Shown in pieces: positions 19,688-30,595 of a stretch of 64,000 nt of DNA; position 1 is the stretch's first letter; each line of letters starts with the position of its first letter. The notes under the pieces were generated by a model. The model made no database searches. It was not told the origin of the DNA and was given only the letters and a program-made list of their open reading frames with translations. Made by a program: the position numbers and the translations under genes. Source of the stretch: CAVPMN01 sp963706425 (GTDB taxonomy: Bacteria > Actinomycetota > Acidimicrobiia > Acidimicrobiales > Acidimicrobilacustridaceae); contig CAVPMN010000001.1 in assembly GCA_963706425.1 (NCBI GenBank), positions 1-64,000 on the forward strand, given 5' to 3'.

Positions 19688-21492
19688 ATGACGAGATCAG
19701 GCCCGGGTCAGCGGCTCAGAAGGGCGCTGGCCGAGGGCAAACGCGGCGGCGAAGCGGGGGGTCATCCCGGTCGTCTGGGAGCTGTCGAAGCCCATCCGCG
19801 GGCGGATCTTCGTCATCGCCGGCGTTCTCGATCGTCCTCGGATTCTTCGAGGCCGGGCTGCTCTATCTCGTCGCCCAGGCGGCCGTCGCCATCAGCCGGG
19901 GCGACGAGGAGCTCAACATCAGCCTGCTCGGCACCGAGCGCACGGTGACGCTGTCGGTGGTGCTCGGCGTGGCCGCGCTCATCATCTTCGGCCGCCTGCT
20001 GATCCAGTTGATCGTCACCTATCTCGGCGCGCAGATGACCACGAGCACGGTCAACAAGATGCGCTCGAGGCTGGTGGCCGACTACCTCGCCGCCAACTGG
20101 CAGACCAAGTCGCTCGAACGATCGGGCCACCTCCAGCAGATGCTCACCACGTTCGTGAGCCGCGCCGTCGTCACCCTGGCCAGCCTGAACCGGCTCTTCT
20201 CGTCGCTCACCACGCTGCTCACGCTGGCGTTCACCGCCTTCGTCATCGATCCGAAGGTCGCCGGCGCCATGGCCCTCGTGTTCGCCCTCATGTCGGCGTT
20301 GCTGCGACCGCTCACGCGTCTGGCACGCGTGTTCTCGCGCCGCTCGGCCCAGGCGAACCTCCGATTCGCGCAGCGGGTGAGCGAGATCGGCGCCGCCGCC
20401 CAGGAGATCCAGGTGTTCGGGGTCGAGCCTGCGATCCAGAGGCAGTCCGACCGCATCGGCGACGAGGTCGAACACCACGCCCTACGGGGCCGCATCGCCA
20501 GCGGCCTGGTGCCGCCGATCTACCTCTTCGTCGCCAGCCTGCTCATCATCGGCGGCCTGTCGCTGGTCGGCGCCTCCGGCACGGAGGAGATCGCGTCGCT
20601 GTCGACCATCGTCCTCCTGTTCATCCGCGCGGCCGGCTACGGCCAGCAGATGCAGACGCTCTACCAGACGATGAACGACGCCGCCCCGAGGCTCGAGATG
20701 CTCGAGGAGACCGGCGTGCGCTACCGGGAGGCCGCCATCCCCACCGGCGGCGAGGCCCTCGACACGATCGAGCGGCTCGGCTTCGACCACGTCAGCTTCT
20801 CCTACCGACCCGACCGACCCGCGCTGCACGACGTCAGCTTCTCGATCGACGCCGGTGAGGTGGTCGGTCTGGTGGGCCCGTCGGGCGCCGGCAAGTCCAC
20901 GGTGGTCCAGCTGCTCCTGCGCCTGCGCGACCCCACGGACGGCGCCTATCTCGTCAACGACCGGCCGGCCACCGACTATCGCTACGCCGACTTCCCCAAG
21001 CACTTCACGTTCGTGCCCCAGGAGGCGCATCTCCTCACCGGGTCGATCGCCGACAACATCGCCATCTTCCGGCCGGGCATCGACCAGGCGCGCGTCGAGG
21101 AGGCCGCCAAGCTGGCCCACATCCACGACGAGATCATGCGCCTGCCGCAGGGCTATCGCACGCCGGTGGGTGAGGGCGGACGCCAGCTCTCGGGTGGACA
21201 GCGGCAGCGGGTGAGCATCGCCCGGGCGCTGGCCGGTCAGCCCGATGTCATCGTCTTCGACGAGCCCACCAGCGCACTCGACATGCGATCCGAGTCGCTC
21301 ATCCAGCAGACGCTCGCCGATCTGCAGGGACGGGTGACGATGGTGATCATCGCCCACCGCCTCTCGACCCTGAAGTCGTGCACCCGCGTCATGGTGATCG
21401 AGGGTGGTCGCCTGGCGGCCTTCGACACGCCCGACGCGCTCATGCACAGCAACGCGTTCTACCGCGAGGCGGTCAGCCTGTCGCGGCTCTGA
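19688..21492 (+). CDS. ABC exporter, fused membrane and ATPase domains (PglK/MsbA-like), frameshifted at 5' end
   Basis: ATG at 19688 (MTRSGPGQRLRRALAEGKR); slips between about 19765 and 19835 join to VIPVVWELSKPIRGRIFVIAGVLSIVLGFFEAGLLYLVAQAAVA. Six membrane helices follow to about residue 310. The ATPase has Walker A GPSGAGKST, Q-loop VPQEAHLLTGSI, signature LSGGQRQRVSIARAL, Walker B VIVFDEPTSALD and the H-loop IAHRLST. About 600 residues, the size of half-transporter exporters that dimerise. In a diacetylbacillosamine locus a PglK-like role, flipping lipid-linked oligosaccharide, is the best guess. Export of another lipid or peptide cannot be excluded. Confidence 0.85.
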
Positions 21493-21500
21493 GGCGCGGC

Positions 21501-22350
21501 TCACAGCAGCATCGTGCGATAGCGGATCGAGCCGACCAGTCGACCCGCCCGCCGTCCCAGCTGGTGCAGCCAGCGCTCCCGCTGGGCGGGCTTCCAGAGC
21601 AGCGGGATCCTCGCCAGCAGGCCGAGCCACGACCGGAGCACGGCCGAAGCCGGCTGTCTGGGCAGCCCACGGTCGCGATAGTCACGAGCCAACTCCACAT
21701 CGCCGAGCCCGTAGCCGTAGTACTGGCGCACGACGGCACGCGACCGGTTGCGGACCCGGGAGGCGACGGCGGCACCGGCGAGCGGCTCCATGCGGATGCC
21801 GTCGAGCTGCATACGCCACGACAGGTCGACGTCCTCACCCGTGCGCCGCTCCTCGTCGAAGCCGCCGTAGGCCGCGAACGTCTCGGCCCGGATGATGAAG
21901 TTGGCTCCGTCGGCATAGGAGAGGAAGTCGAGGTGGCTCATGCCGCAGCGCGCGCCACTGCGGCGGCGTGCGAGGCACCGGAGCGCCATCGACGAACTTC
22001 ACCACCGGCCCGGTGCCGAACTCGTCGACCGCGGTGACTGCCGCCAGCCACCCCGGGAACACCACGTCGTCGGCGTCGGTGAACGCGAGGATCCGACCGC
22101 GGGCCGCCGCCGCTCCCAGGTTGCGGGCGGCCGACGGGCCCCGACGGGCCGAGGCGTCGACGAGGCGCACCGGCAGTCGATCGGCCCAGGAGTCGACGAC
22201 GGCAGCCGTGCGATCGGTCGAGCCGTTGTCGGCCACCACGATCTCCCAGTCGGCGTCGAGGTGCTCGGCCACGAGCACCTCGAACTGCTCGGCGATGGTG
22301 CCGGCCGCGTTGAACGCGGGGATGACGACGGAGACGAGCGGATCGCTCAT
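21501..22350 (-). CDS. Family 2 glycosyltransferase, frameshifted
   Basis: MSDPLVSVVIPAFNAAGTIAEQFEVLV is a textbook GT2 start, followed by WEIVVADNGSTDRTAAVVDSWADRL and ILAFTDADDVVFPGWL (the DxD-like TDADD). A slip near 21955 joins to MSHLDFLSYADGANFIIRAETFAAYGGFDEERRTGEDVDLSWRMQLDG, carrying the GEDVDLSWR acceptor/base motif. The C-terminus has WLHQLGRRAGRLVGSIRYRTMLL. About 282 residues. The ATG overlaps the stop of the next minus-strand GT (ATGA). Donor and acceptor unknown. Confidence 0.82.
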
Positions 22351-23606
22351 CGACCGAGGCGCGCCAGCGTGGCCAGCACCAACTCGAGCTGCGCGTCCCA
22401 CGTGCCGTGGGCGGACACCCACTCCGATCCGGCTCGCGCCAGACGCGCCCGCTCGCCGTCGTCGTCGATCAGGCCCACGATCTGGTCGGCCAGCTCGACC
22501 GGATCGCCGGGCCGGTAGAGACGCCCGAGCTGCTCGTCGCCGAGTAGCCGGGCCACCTCGCCGAGCCGTGGGCCGACGACCGGAACGCCACAGGCCAGGT
22601 ACTCGCGCAGCTTGAGCGGTGAGTAGTGGAACTGCTCGCCCTCTCGGGCCACGACCAACGCGGCGTCCATGGCCGCGACATAGCGAGGGATGTCGGCGGC
22701 GCCGACGGATCCGGTGAAGACGACGGCCGCTTCGATACCCAGCTGCCGGGCCTGCGCCTCGAGCTTCGATCGCTCTGCCCCGTCACCGACGAGCAGCAGC
22801 TTGGCGTCGGGCCGGGCCTGCTGGACGACGACGAACGCGTCGAGCGCGCCCTCGAGGCCATGGAACTGTCGAAAGCTGCCCGTCCAACCGACGACGAAGC
22901 TCTCGCCCAGACCGAAGCGCCGCCTCACCTCGTCGCCATCGACAGCTGCGTTGAATCGATCGGGGTCGACCGCCATCGGGGCCACCACGATCCGCGCCGG
23001 CTCGACGCCGAGCCTCATGAGCTCGGCGGCCACCTCGTCGGAGACACAGGCGACCACATCGCTGGCGAGCAGCTGTGGGCGTTCGCCGTACCGCTCGAGA
23101 AGGGGACCCCAACCTGGTCGGGCCACGCCCCACTTGGAGGCCTCCCACACCTGCGGTGCGTGCACATACGACACGATCGGGCACCCGAGGCGACCGGCCA
23201 GGCGCTCGCCGGTGCGGTGGAAGAGATCGTGGTGCTGCCAGACGAAGCGAACGTCGGTGGCTTCCCACGGCCCGTGCAGATCGGCCCGAGCGAACTGCCG
23301 GGCAGCCACCAGGCGGCGGGCGTCTTTGGCTCCGGTCACCGCCACCGTGGGCACACGGCGGGCCACCTGCGCGGCCCGGCCGGCGCCTGCGCCCTCGACT
23401 GTCGAGGCCGGTGCGGGCCTCGGCTCGGTGAAGCGAAGGGTCTGCGCGGGTGTGGCGATGCAGTCGGGCGTGACCACCCATCCGGCGCCGAGCACCCGCT
23501 CCGCCGCGGCCGCCCACCCCGCGGCCGTGATCCACATGGCGGCCGCGCCCGCCCACTCCGTGCTGGTGCGCGGCATCACGCAGACGATCGACTCGGGCCT
23601 GCTCAC
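22347..23606 (-). CDS. Family 4 glycosyltransferase
   Basis: 419 residues, GTG start within GTGA overlapping the stop of the gene at 23603. The N-domain (ESIVCVMPRTSTEWAGAAAMW) is less conserved, with a His-rich HHDLFHRTGERLAGRLGCPIVSYVHAPQVWE typical of GT4 enzymes. The C-domain has VVAPMAVDPDRFNAAVDGD, VGWTGSFRQFHGLEGALDAFVVV, LLLVGDGAERSKLEAQA and FHYSPLKLREYLACGVPVVGPRLGEV; the last is the nucleotide-sugar site with K..E spacing. It sits in a four-gene minus-strand run of two GT2 and two GT4 genes. Donor unknown. Confidence 0.84.
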   Translation of the reverse strand: MSRPESIVCVMPRTSTEWAGAAAMWITAAGWAAAAERVLGAGWVVTPDCIATPAQTLRFTEPRPAPASTVEGAGAGRAAQVARRVPTVAVTGAKDARRLVAARQFARADLHGPWEATDVRFVWQHHDLFHRTGERLAGRLGCPIVSYVHAPQVWEASKWGVARPGWGPLLERYGERPQLLASDVVACVSDEVAAELMRLGVEPARIVVAPMAVDPDRFNAAVDGDEVRRRFGLGESFVVGWTGSFRQFHGLEGALDAFVVVQQARPDAKLLLVGDGAERSKLEAQARQLGIEAAVVFTGSVGAADIPRYVAAMDAALVVAREGEQFHYSPLKLREYLACGVPVVGPRLGEVARLLGDEQLGRLYRPGDPVELADQIVGLIDDDGERARLARAGSEWVSAHGTWDAQLELVLATLARLGR

Positions 23607-24502
23607 GTGGCCCCCGTCTCCTGCGGGTCGACCTGAGGCCGGTCGGCCCGATCGACGGGCACGCGGATGCCGAGCCGGCCTCGCAGCCCGTCGATCGTCC
23701 CCTTGCCGACCATCGCGACCTTGCGCAGGCGCTGCTCGCGTTCGCGCGTGGCGGCCTGCGCGCCCAGCTTGACGACCGCGCGCCCGGCTCGCCAATAGCG
23801 CACCCGGCGGGTGAAGTGACGGGGCACGCCGCTGCGCTGAATCGGCCGCTGCACCCACACGCGGTGGTACACCTGGTTCCGGGACTCGTAGTAGTACTTC
23901 CACGCCGGCTTGGCCCGCTGGTCCCTCGACCGGTACACGCCCACCTGTGCCCGCTCCGAGCGGCGCACCTTGTAGCCCGCGTTCGGGATCCGCCATTGCA
24001 GGTACTCGGTGTCCTCGGTCCACCAGAACAACTCGGCGTTGGGTACGCCGACGCGCTCGATGACGTCGCGGTGGATCAACACGCCGCACCAGCCCTGCGT
24101 CTCGAGGACATGTCCGGTGTCGAGCTCGCGCACCGCGGGCATCATCACGCCCGGACCGGGAAGCCGTTCGTCGCTGTCGGCCAACAGGTGAGCCAGCGCG
24201 TCGGGCTGGGCGACGATGTCGTCGTCGAACACCCACGCCCACTGCGCGTCGGTCTGCAGGAACCGGGTGAGGCCCGCAGCATGGCCGCCCGCAGGACCGG
24301 TGTTGGTGTCGAGGCGCTGCACCTCGACCACTGGCTGACCGGTGGGGCGTGCATGCTCGTCGACAGGCAGCACGCTCGCGTTGTCGGTGACCACGACCAA
24401 CGCCGGCGGCGTCGTCTGGGCATCGATCGCGGCCAGGCAGCGGGCGAGCGACGCCGGGCTGTCGAACGTCAACACGAGAGCCACCACATCGCTCGCCGGC
24501 AT
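23603..24502 (-). CDS. Family 2 glycosyltransferase (GlfT/rhamnosyltransferase-like)
   Basis: 299 residues. MPASDVVALVLTFDSPASLARCLAAIDAQTTPP begins the GT-A fold; VVVTDNASV, GPAGGHAAGLTRFL and WAWVFDDDIVAQPDALAHLL (DDD metal motif) follow, then LFWWTEDTEYLQWRI with the catalytic WTEDTEY and KPAWKYYYESRNQVYHRV. The KPAWKYYY..RN motif and overall layout are shared with the gene at 41041, so the two are paralogues. This subgroup resembles GlfT-like galactofuranosyl- and rhamnosyltransferases. Start ATG 24502. Confidence 0.84.
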   Translation of the reverse strand: MPASDVVALVLTFDSPASLARCLAAIDAQTTPPALVVVTDNASVLPVDEHARPTGQPVVEVQRLDTNTGPAGGHAAGLTRFLQTDAQWAWVFDDDIVAQPDALAHLLADSDERLPGPGVMMPAVRELDTGHVLETQGWCGVLIHRDVIERVGVPNAELFWWTEDTEYLQWRIPNAGYKVRRSERAQVGVYRSRDQRAKPAWKYYYESRNQVYHRVWVQRPIQRSGVPRHFTRRVRYWRAGRAVVKLGAQAATREREQRLRKVAMVGKGTIDGLRGRLGIRVPVDRADRPQVDPQETGAT

Positions 24503-24573
24503 CAGAGCACGTACCCTACCAACCACCCCCGGACCGCTTTGACCCGCCGCCGACCCCGAGGCGAACGCTGCCG

Positions 24574-25649
24574 ATGAACGCCATCTCGAGCGCTCGACGT
24601 GCCAGCCGCTCGCTCGTCCTGCAGGCCGCCACGCTCGCCGGTCGCATGCGGCCCCGGTCGCGACCACCAGAGCGGGACGGCACCCTTCGCGTCCTCGCCC
24701 ACGTCCCCAGCTATCCGCCGGGCACCTCGGCGGGGTCCGAGCGATCGATCGAGGCGATCCTCGTGTGGTTGGAGCGACGGGGCCATCACACGACCGTGCT
24801 GTTCGACGATCAGGCGGTCGAGGGCATCCGCGACGGCGTGCACGTCATCCGCGAACGATCCCTCGTCGACACCCTCCGCCTGTATCGCAACCACGACGTC
24901 GTGCTCACCCAGCTGGGCACCCGCAACCGGGCCATGCTGCTCTCGCGACTCACCGCTCGCCCTCTGGTGCACCTGTTGCGCATGGGCGCGGTCGATCCGG
25001 CCAGCGCGTTCGGCATCCCGGAGCTTTTGGTGTGCAACGCAGCCTGGCTCCAACAGCTCAAACCGTGGCCGGGAGCGTCCACCGTCCTGCATCCCCCCGT
25101 CTACGCCGACGCCTACCGCACCACGCCTGGGCGAGCCGTCACCCTGATCAACCTCAACGCCCGCAAGGGTGGCCCCACCTTCTTCGCCCTCGCCCGGTTG
25201 TTGCCCGAGCACGAGTTCCTCGGGGTGACAGGTAGCTGGGGCGACCAGATGATCCCGGCGGAGATCCCGCCCAACGTCACGATCCTCGGTCCCGTCGACG
25301 ACGCCGCGCGACATCTACGGTCGCACCCGGATCCTGCTCATGCCGTCGAGCTACGAGCCCTACGGCCGCGTGTCGCTCGAGGCCGCGGCGTCGGGCATCC
25401 CCACCATCGCCAGCCAGGCCGATGGGATCCGCGAGGCGTTGGGTGACGCAGGGGTCTACCTCCCGCTCGACGACATCGACCGCTGGGTGAACGCCATCGT
25501 GGCGCTCGACGACGATGCCGCCTACGCCGACGCATCCGCGCGCGGCCCTCGCCCGATCGCGTGAGATGTCGCCGGAGAGCGAGCTGGTCGCCTTTGAGTC
25601 GCAGTTGCGCGCCCTCGCACCCCTTTGCCACGCTTCGCAGTCGTCATGA
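24574..25649 (+). CDS. Family 4 glycosyltransferase, frameshifted
   Basis: GTG at 24574. Recognisable start at residue 40: VLAHVPSYPPGTSAGSERSIEAILVWLERRGH, then ARPLVHLLRMGAVDPAS and VTLINLNARKGGPTFFALARLLPEHEFLGVTGSWG. A slip near 25310 joins to MPSSYEPYGRVSLEAAASGIPTIASQADGIREALGDAG with EX7E. A second slip near 25540 extends it as RALARSREMSPESELVAFESQLRALAPLC to TGA at 25647-25649, which overlaps the next ATG. It is paralogous to the gene at 44538 (VHVP.YPP..GSE, LINL..RKGG). Reconstructed length is about 358 residues. Confidence 0.82.
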
Positions 25650-26269
25650 ACGTCTTCGTCTTGTGCACGGGTCGCAGCGGATCGACGACGTTCACGCGGG
25701 CGTGTCGACATCTCACCAACTACACCAGCGGTCACGAAACCCTCTTCGGCCGGCTGGGCGACGACCGACTGGCGTACCCGCCCGACCACATCGAGGCGGA
25801 CAACCGCCTGTCGTGGTTGCTCGGCCGCCTCGATCGCGCCTATGGCGACTCGGCCTTCTACGTCCACCTCCGACGCGACCCGGAAGAGACGGCGCGCAGT
25901 TTCGACAAGCGCTGGGGCATCCGAGAGGGGATCCTCTCCGCGTACGACACGGCGATCCTGCTGCACAACCAGCCCGGCCTCGACGTGTGCCGCGACCTCG
26001 TCGACACCGTCAACAGCAACATCGATCTCTTCCTGCGCGACAAGACCCAGACCATGACGATCGAGCTGCACGAGGTCGAATCGCAGTTCCCGGAGTTCCT
26101 CGATCGCATCGGCGCCGAGGGAGATCTCGACGCAGCGATGGGCGAATGGGTCGTGCAGCACAACGCGAGCCGCGAGCCGCCGCCGAAGCCACCGTTTTCG
26201 ATCGCTCGCGCCGCCCGCAAGGGTGGTCGGGCGCTACGTGGTCTGCCCGACTACCTTCGGGATGCTTAG
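25646..26269 (+). CDS. Sulfotransferase-like protein (PAPS-dependent fold)
   Basis: 207 residues starting MNVFVLCTGRSGSTTFTRAC. TGRSGST matches the 5'-phosphosulfate-binding loop of carbohydrate sulfotransferases. FYVHLRRDPEETARSFDKRWG fits the 3'-phosphate-binding strand-helix (RRDPxxxxxSF). The protein is short, with a C-terminal basic helix (FSIARAARKGGRALRG) that may touch the membrane. The ATG overlaps the preceding GT stop. It is the first of six sulfotransferase-like genes in the window. Some proteins of this shape are nucleotide-free homologues, so activity is inferred. Confidence 0.7.
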   Translation: MNVFVLCTGRSGSTTFTRACRHLTNYTSGHETLFGRLGDDRLAYPPDHIEADNRLSWLLGRLDRAYGDSAFYVHLRRDPEETARSFDKRWGIREGILSAYDTAILLHNQPGLDVCRDLVDTVNSNIDLFLRDKTQTMTIELHEVESQFPEFLDRIGAEGDLDAAMGEWVVQHNASREPPPKPPFSIARAARKGGRALRGLPDYLRDA

Positions 26270-26302
26270 AGCCCCGCTGCAGCGGCCGGAGGCAGTGCGC
26301 CC

Positions 26303-27208
26303 GTGACCACCCGACAGTCCATCCAGAGACCCGCCGTGGCCATCCCGAGGCCCACCGAGGCGACCCGCATGCTCGCCCGCCGCCCCGGGCTCACCGCCGC
26401 GCTCGGTGCCGGCGCAGGTGCGACGCTGTTCGCCATCTTGGCCCGCCAGTTCGGCGCGCGACGAGCGCTCACCCTGGCCGCCACGGCGGGTCTCACGGTG
26501 GCGGCCAACGCCGCGTTCAGCGAGTGGCGCCTGCGCCGCTACGCGCGCGGCGCGTCCGCCGCCACCATGCGCGCCTACCAGCAGGCAGAGGAGCTCGATC
26601 GGGTCTACGCCAAGCTCGAGGGCCGGGCCGCACTGCCCCCCATGCGCCGATGGGCGCTCTCGCCCGACTTGGCCGCCATCCTCGTCGACCTGATCGAGGA
26701 GCACTCGCCCAGCTTCGTCGTCGAGCTGGGCAGCGGTTCGTCCACCATCGTGATGGCCAGGGCGCTCGAGCGGTTCGGCAAGCCCGACGCCACCATCCGA
26801 TCGGTCGACCACGAGGCGTCTTTCGCCGACATCAGCCGCGAGCGGGTCGACCAGGAAGGGCTCGCCACCCGGGCCGAGGTGGTCCATGCGCCGCTGCAGC
26901 CGATCGCCACGCCCTGGGGCCCGGCCACGTGGTACGACCCCGCGGCCTTCGCCGGCCTCCCGCCCATCGATCTGCTCGTCGTCGACGGACCGCCCGAGAG
27001 CACGGGGCCGTTCGCCCGCCGACCGGCGCTCGGTGTGCTGGCCGAGCACCTCGCACCCGGGGCCGTCATCGTGGTCGACGATGCGTCACGACCCGACGAG
27101 CGAGCGATGGTGGCCGACTGGCAGGCCGCGTACCCAGCCATCGAGGTCACCCGTCGACCGACCGAGAAGGGCACCGCCATCCTCCGCTGGGCGCCGCCCT
27201 CGACATGA
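26303..27208 (+). CDS. Membrane-anchored class I SAM-dependent methyltransferase
   Basis: 301 residues from GTG 26303. One or two N-terminal hydrophobic segments (PGLTAALGAGAGATLFAILARQF, LTLAATAGLTVAANAAF) precede a methyltransferase domain with motif I FVVELGSGSSTIVMARAL, IRSVDHEASFADISRERV (acidic ribose-binding Asp), IDLLVVDGPPESTG and PGAVIVVDDASR. This pattern matches the Methyltransf_24 type often seen in polysaccharide loci, likely O-methylating a sugar. Its TGA overlaps the ATG of the following sulfotransferase, so the two modifications are probably made together. Confidence 0.8.
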   Translation: MTTRQSIQRPAVAIPRPTEATRMLARRPGLTAALGAGAGATLFAILARQFGARRALTLAATAGLTVAANAAFSEWRLRRYARGASAATMRAYQQAEELDRVYAKLEGRAALPPMRRWALSPDLAAILVDLIEEHSPSFVVELGSGSSTIVMARALERFGKPDATIRSVDHEASFADISRERVDQEGLATRAEVVHAPLQPIATPWGPATWYDPAAFAGLPPIDLLVVDGPPESTGPFARRPALGVLAEHLAPGAVIVVDDASRPDERAMVADWQAAYPAIEVTRRPTEKGTAILRWAPPST

Positions 27209-28029
27209 CCTCCTCCGCCGGCCGTCGGCCGAGTCGCCTGCGGCGGCTCCGCCGCAAGACCGAGCGCGCGGTGCGCCGGACCACCATCCGGGTCACCGAC
27301 CGCGGCTGGCTCGGCCGCACACCCCTGCGGTGCCACGTGGTCGTGTGCGGGTTCGCCCGATCGGGCTCGTCGCTGCTGCAGGTGATGGTGCGGGCCTGCG
27401 TCGACGACGTGAAGACCTTTCCCGACGAGACCCGCGCCCTGGTCGCCAGCCGCCGGGCCCGTCGCAACGAGCCGTTCATGCTGACCAAGGATCCTGACGA
27501 CGTCATGCGGGTCGACCAGATCCGGGAGCACTATCGCGACCGGTCGACGACACCCATCTTCGTGCTGACCATCCGAGATCCCCGCGACGCACTCACCTCG
27601 GTGCATCCGGGCTACGAGACGAAGGACGGCTACTACTACGGCTTTCGCCACTGGCGGCGGCTCTACCAGTCGATCGTGGCGCTGCGCGACGACCCCGACG
27701 TCTGCGTGGTGCGCTACGAGGACCTGGTCGACCGACCCGACGAGCTCGCCGCCCGGCTGACCGATCTGGTCGGCTGGTCGCAGCAGCGCCCGTTCTCGGA
27801 GTTCGAGTCGGCCGCGGTCGCCCGCGACACGCGATGGCGCACATCGCTCGACGAGTCGCTCGGGGGCCTGCGGCCGCTCGACCGGTCAGGTGTCGGTCGA
27901 TGGCGCGACCCCGCCCATGCGGCGCGTCTCCGGGCCGCACTCGACGCGATACCCGAGCTGGCCGGCTCGGTGGTGGAGCTCGGCTACGACACCGACGAGT
28001 CGTGGACGGCGACGATCGAGCCCGCCTGA
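27205..28029 (+). CDS. Sulfotransferase family protein
   Basis: 274 residues. A basic N-terminus (RRLRRLRRKTERAVRR) precedes CHVVVCGFARSGSSLLQVMVRAC, with the PAPS 5'-loop GFARSGSS. IFVLTIRDPRDALTSVHPGYETKDGYYYGF gives the 3'-phosphate motif RDPRD..TS. VCVVRYEDLVDRPDELAARLTDLVG is the conserved sulfotransferase YEDL segment. Length and layout fit sugar or lipid O-sulfotransferases. ATG at 27205 overlaps the methyltransferase stop. It is convergent with the DUF4012 gene, 7 bp apart. Confidence 0.87.
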   Translation: MTSSAGRRPSRLRRLRRKTERAVRRTTIRVTDRGWLGRTPLRCHVVVCGFARSGSSLLQVMVRACVDDVKTFPDETRALVASRRARRNEPFMLTKDPDDVMRVDQIREHYRDRSTTPIFVLTIRDPRDALTSVHPGYETKDGYYYGFRHWRRLYQSIVALRDDPDVCVVRYEDLVDRPDELAARLTDLVGWSQQRPFSEFESAAVARDTRWRTSLDESLGGLRPLDRSGVGRWRDPAHAARLRAALDAIPELAGSVVELGYDTDESWTATIEPA

Positions 28030-28036
28030 GCGCCGC

Positions 28037-30402
28037 TCACTCGTCGGTGTTGAACGACACGCTCAGCGACTCTGGTCGGTCGAGCAGTAGGCGCGACGAC
28101 GCGCCACCTTCGGGCAGCGGCACGTAGCCCAGGAGATCGGTGACGTACCAGGTGCGCGGCGCCACCACCGACGCCGCGCACGTCGTCGGGGTTGGGCATG
28201 GGCTGACGGTAGATGTCGAGGTCATAGGTGCTGCCACTGTCGAGCTGGCCCGTGAGGTCGAGCTCGATGGTGCGCGTCTCACCAGGTGGGATCTGGATGA
28301 ACCGTGAGTAGACGCGCAGGCCCAGCTCGCGCTGCACCTCGACCCCGAACGGCTCGCCGTCGATGGTCGCGTCGGCCAGCGCGTGCGGCGTGTAGAAGGA
28401 GAAGAACATCGCGTTCGTGCCGAGCGGCAGGCCCTGGTCGTTGCTCCCGATGATGGCGTTCGGCAGTCCTTCGGCGGGCGCCTCGTTCCGCAGCGTGATG
28501 GTGGCCTTCGCCTTCAGCCGGCCGGTCGCGGGGTCGTAGTCGGCGGCATAGTCGACCCGCCGGTAGAGGTAGGTGTCGATCTTGTTGTTGCCCTTGTTCT
28601 GGGTGACGAGCATCATCGTGTCGCTGCCGTCGGGCTCGATCGCCCCTGCGACACCCAGGTGCTCGTAGAACTCCTGGGCATCTCCACCGAAGCTGTGGGC
28701 CATGATGTCGCGGCCGGCCGTGACCGGACCGAGGATGTCTCCCAGGCGACGAGGCGACGGGATGTCACCCTCCACCAGCACCTCGAAGGTCTCGCGTCCG
28801 GCGGCCTCGAGCACGTCCTGGCGATCGGCTTCGTCGTCGGTGAAGGTGAGGTACTGCTCGCGCAGCAGGAACTCCTCCGCGTTGTCCGCGTTCAACCGGA
28901 TGTCGCTGTCGGGCAGACGGATCGGTCCGGTGATGCGCATGAGCGCAGCCAGTCCGGCAGGGTCGACGGCGAACACCCCGTCGATCTCGTCGCCTCCGGC
29001 CTGGGGATAGAGCCCCGCCATGACGCCCGCCACCGTGGGGAAGTCGGGTGAGAAGGGGACGTCCTGGATGTAGTACTCCGGACGGAAACGGGCATAGCGG
29101 GTGGTGTAGTCCGGGCTGGCGTCGAGGGTGCGCTCGTCGCGCCCGGGAGCGGTGTTGAGGTCGTTGGCGCGACCCGAGTCGGTGACGTCGAGCTCGCCGT
29201 CGATGGCGGTGAGCTCGACCCACGCGCCCATGAAGCCGCCGAGGCCCCGGGCCTCGGCCGGTTGGAGGAACATCACCAGGTAGCGGCGGGCCCCTTCGCC
29301 GCCGAGCATGGCGGGCGCGACCTCGGCACCCTCGGCCGCCAGGTCGACATCGGCCCGCGCCGACGCCAGCTCGTCGGTGAACTGCCCGAGCCGGTCGGCG
29401 ATCGGCGGGATCAACCACGGCGAGTTCACCTGGTCGGCGGTGGTGGCCGCGTCGGCCATGACCGCGCTCGCGACGGCGAGTGGCTCTTCCGCGTTGCGCA
29501 CCACATCGAGATCGATGCGCCCTGACTCGTAGCGGAAGTCGTCGGGGTCGGCCACCCGCGCCGCCTCGCCGACCGCATCGGCCACCGATCCTGCGTGCTC
29601 GGTGGCCGCGTCGAGCGCCCAGGCCTGCTGACCGAGGAACGGCACCAGCTTCGCCGGCAAGGTCAGCACCGAGCCGAGCCAGAAGTTGGCCCGATCGAGC
29701 GAGCCCTCGGATGACTCGAAGAGGTCGGCTGCGGCCTGTTGATCGCCGTCGGCCACCGCACCGAGCGCCTCGCGCGCCGCGCACGACACCGCGGTTGGCG
29801 TCGGATGCGCCGATCGCCGCCGCGACCACGAGCAGCCCGGCTGCGGCGATGACGAAGATGCCCCCGCGGATGACGTAGCGGTGCACGTCGCTGCGCTGGC
29901 GGCGCGGCATGAGCAGATAGGCGGAGACCAGCACGGGGCCCACCGCCATCGCCACCACGAGCGCCGAGCCCCCGCTGAGCCCCAGGTCCGGGAGGCGCAG
30001 CAGCACCTGGATGGCCACCGCGCCCACCGCGGCACCGAGGGCTCGCGACCGCGGCCGCAGCCCACCGAGGATGGCGATCACCAGCGCGGCGCCGGCCAGC
30101 GCGACCAGCCAGGCCTCCTCGGACGCGGCCGCAGCCACACCGGCCAGCACGACCCAGGTCCACCGTCGGGCTCGGCTGGCGGCCAAGGTCACCAGCGCCG
30201 CGAACGCGCCGGTCAGGAGCGGATCGACGAGTGCCGTGCCGGTGGGCGAGCAGCCTGCGGCCATGCCCGCCACGGCGGCGCCGGCGGCAAAACCCCACAC
30301 CAGCACCTTCTCGAAAGACGACGCAGGTTGACGCCGCCTGCCCCTGGAGGGCGAAGCAGCTGGAGGCCGGGTCCGGCGTCTGTGCGCATGCGTCGAAGTC
30401 AT
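28037..30402 (-). CDS. DUF4012 domain membrane protein, frameshifted
   Basis: About 788 residues. The N-terminal third has about seven membrane helices (LVWGFAAGAAVAGMAAG to VIRGGIFVIAAAGLLVVAAAIG). A slip near 29790 joins to CAAREALGAVADGDQQAAADLFE. The DUF4012 region contains YLVMFLQPAEARGLGGFMGAWVELTAIDGEL, FSPDFPTVAGVMAGLYPQ and IDGVFAVDPAGLAALMRITGPI. A last slip near 28165 gives TWYVTDLLGYVPLPEGGASSRLLLDRPESLSVSFNTDE at the end. DUF4012 proteins are common beside actinobacterial exopolysaccharide genes and resemble extracytoplasmic ligase or anchor proteins, but their reaction is not established. It is divergent from the co-polymerase gene. Confidence 0.82.
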
Positions 30403-30524
30403 CGGGTCGGTCCGCCACCAATGGAGCTGGCTCGGGTGGAGCTGCCTCGCGGCCCCACGAGCGTAACCTCGCAGGGCCGACACGACGGGTCGCCCCCGTT
30501 CCACAGCACGTGACCGCGAACCGT

Positions 30525-30530
30525 TATGAT
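30525..30530 (+). promoter_or_regulatory. Candidate -10 box of the co-polymerase operon
   Basis: TATGAT at 30525-30530 lies 66 bp before the ATG at 30596 in an otherwise GC-rich divergent region of 193 bp. No good -35 box is visible at 16-18 bp upstream (the nearest sequence is CACAGC at 30502-30507), so support is limited to the -10 match and position. Confidence 0.3.
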
Positions 30531-30595
30531 TGGCGCCTCCCCTGCCGATATGGGGATGGATCGCATCCCCGACCACCGGTGGTCAGCCCGTACTC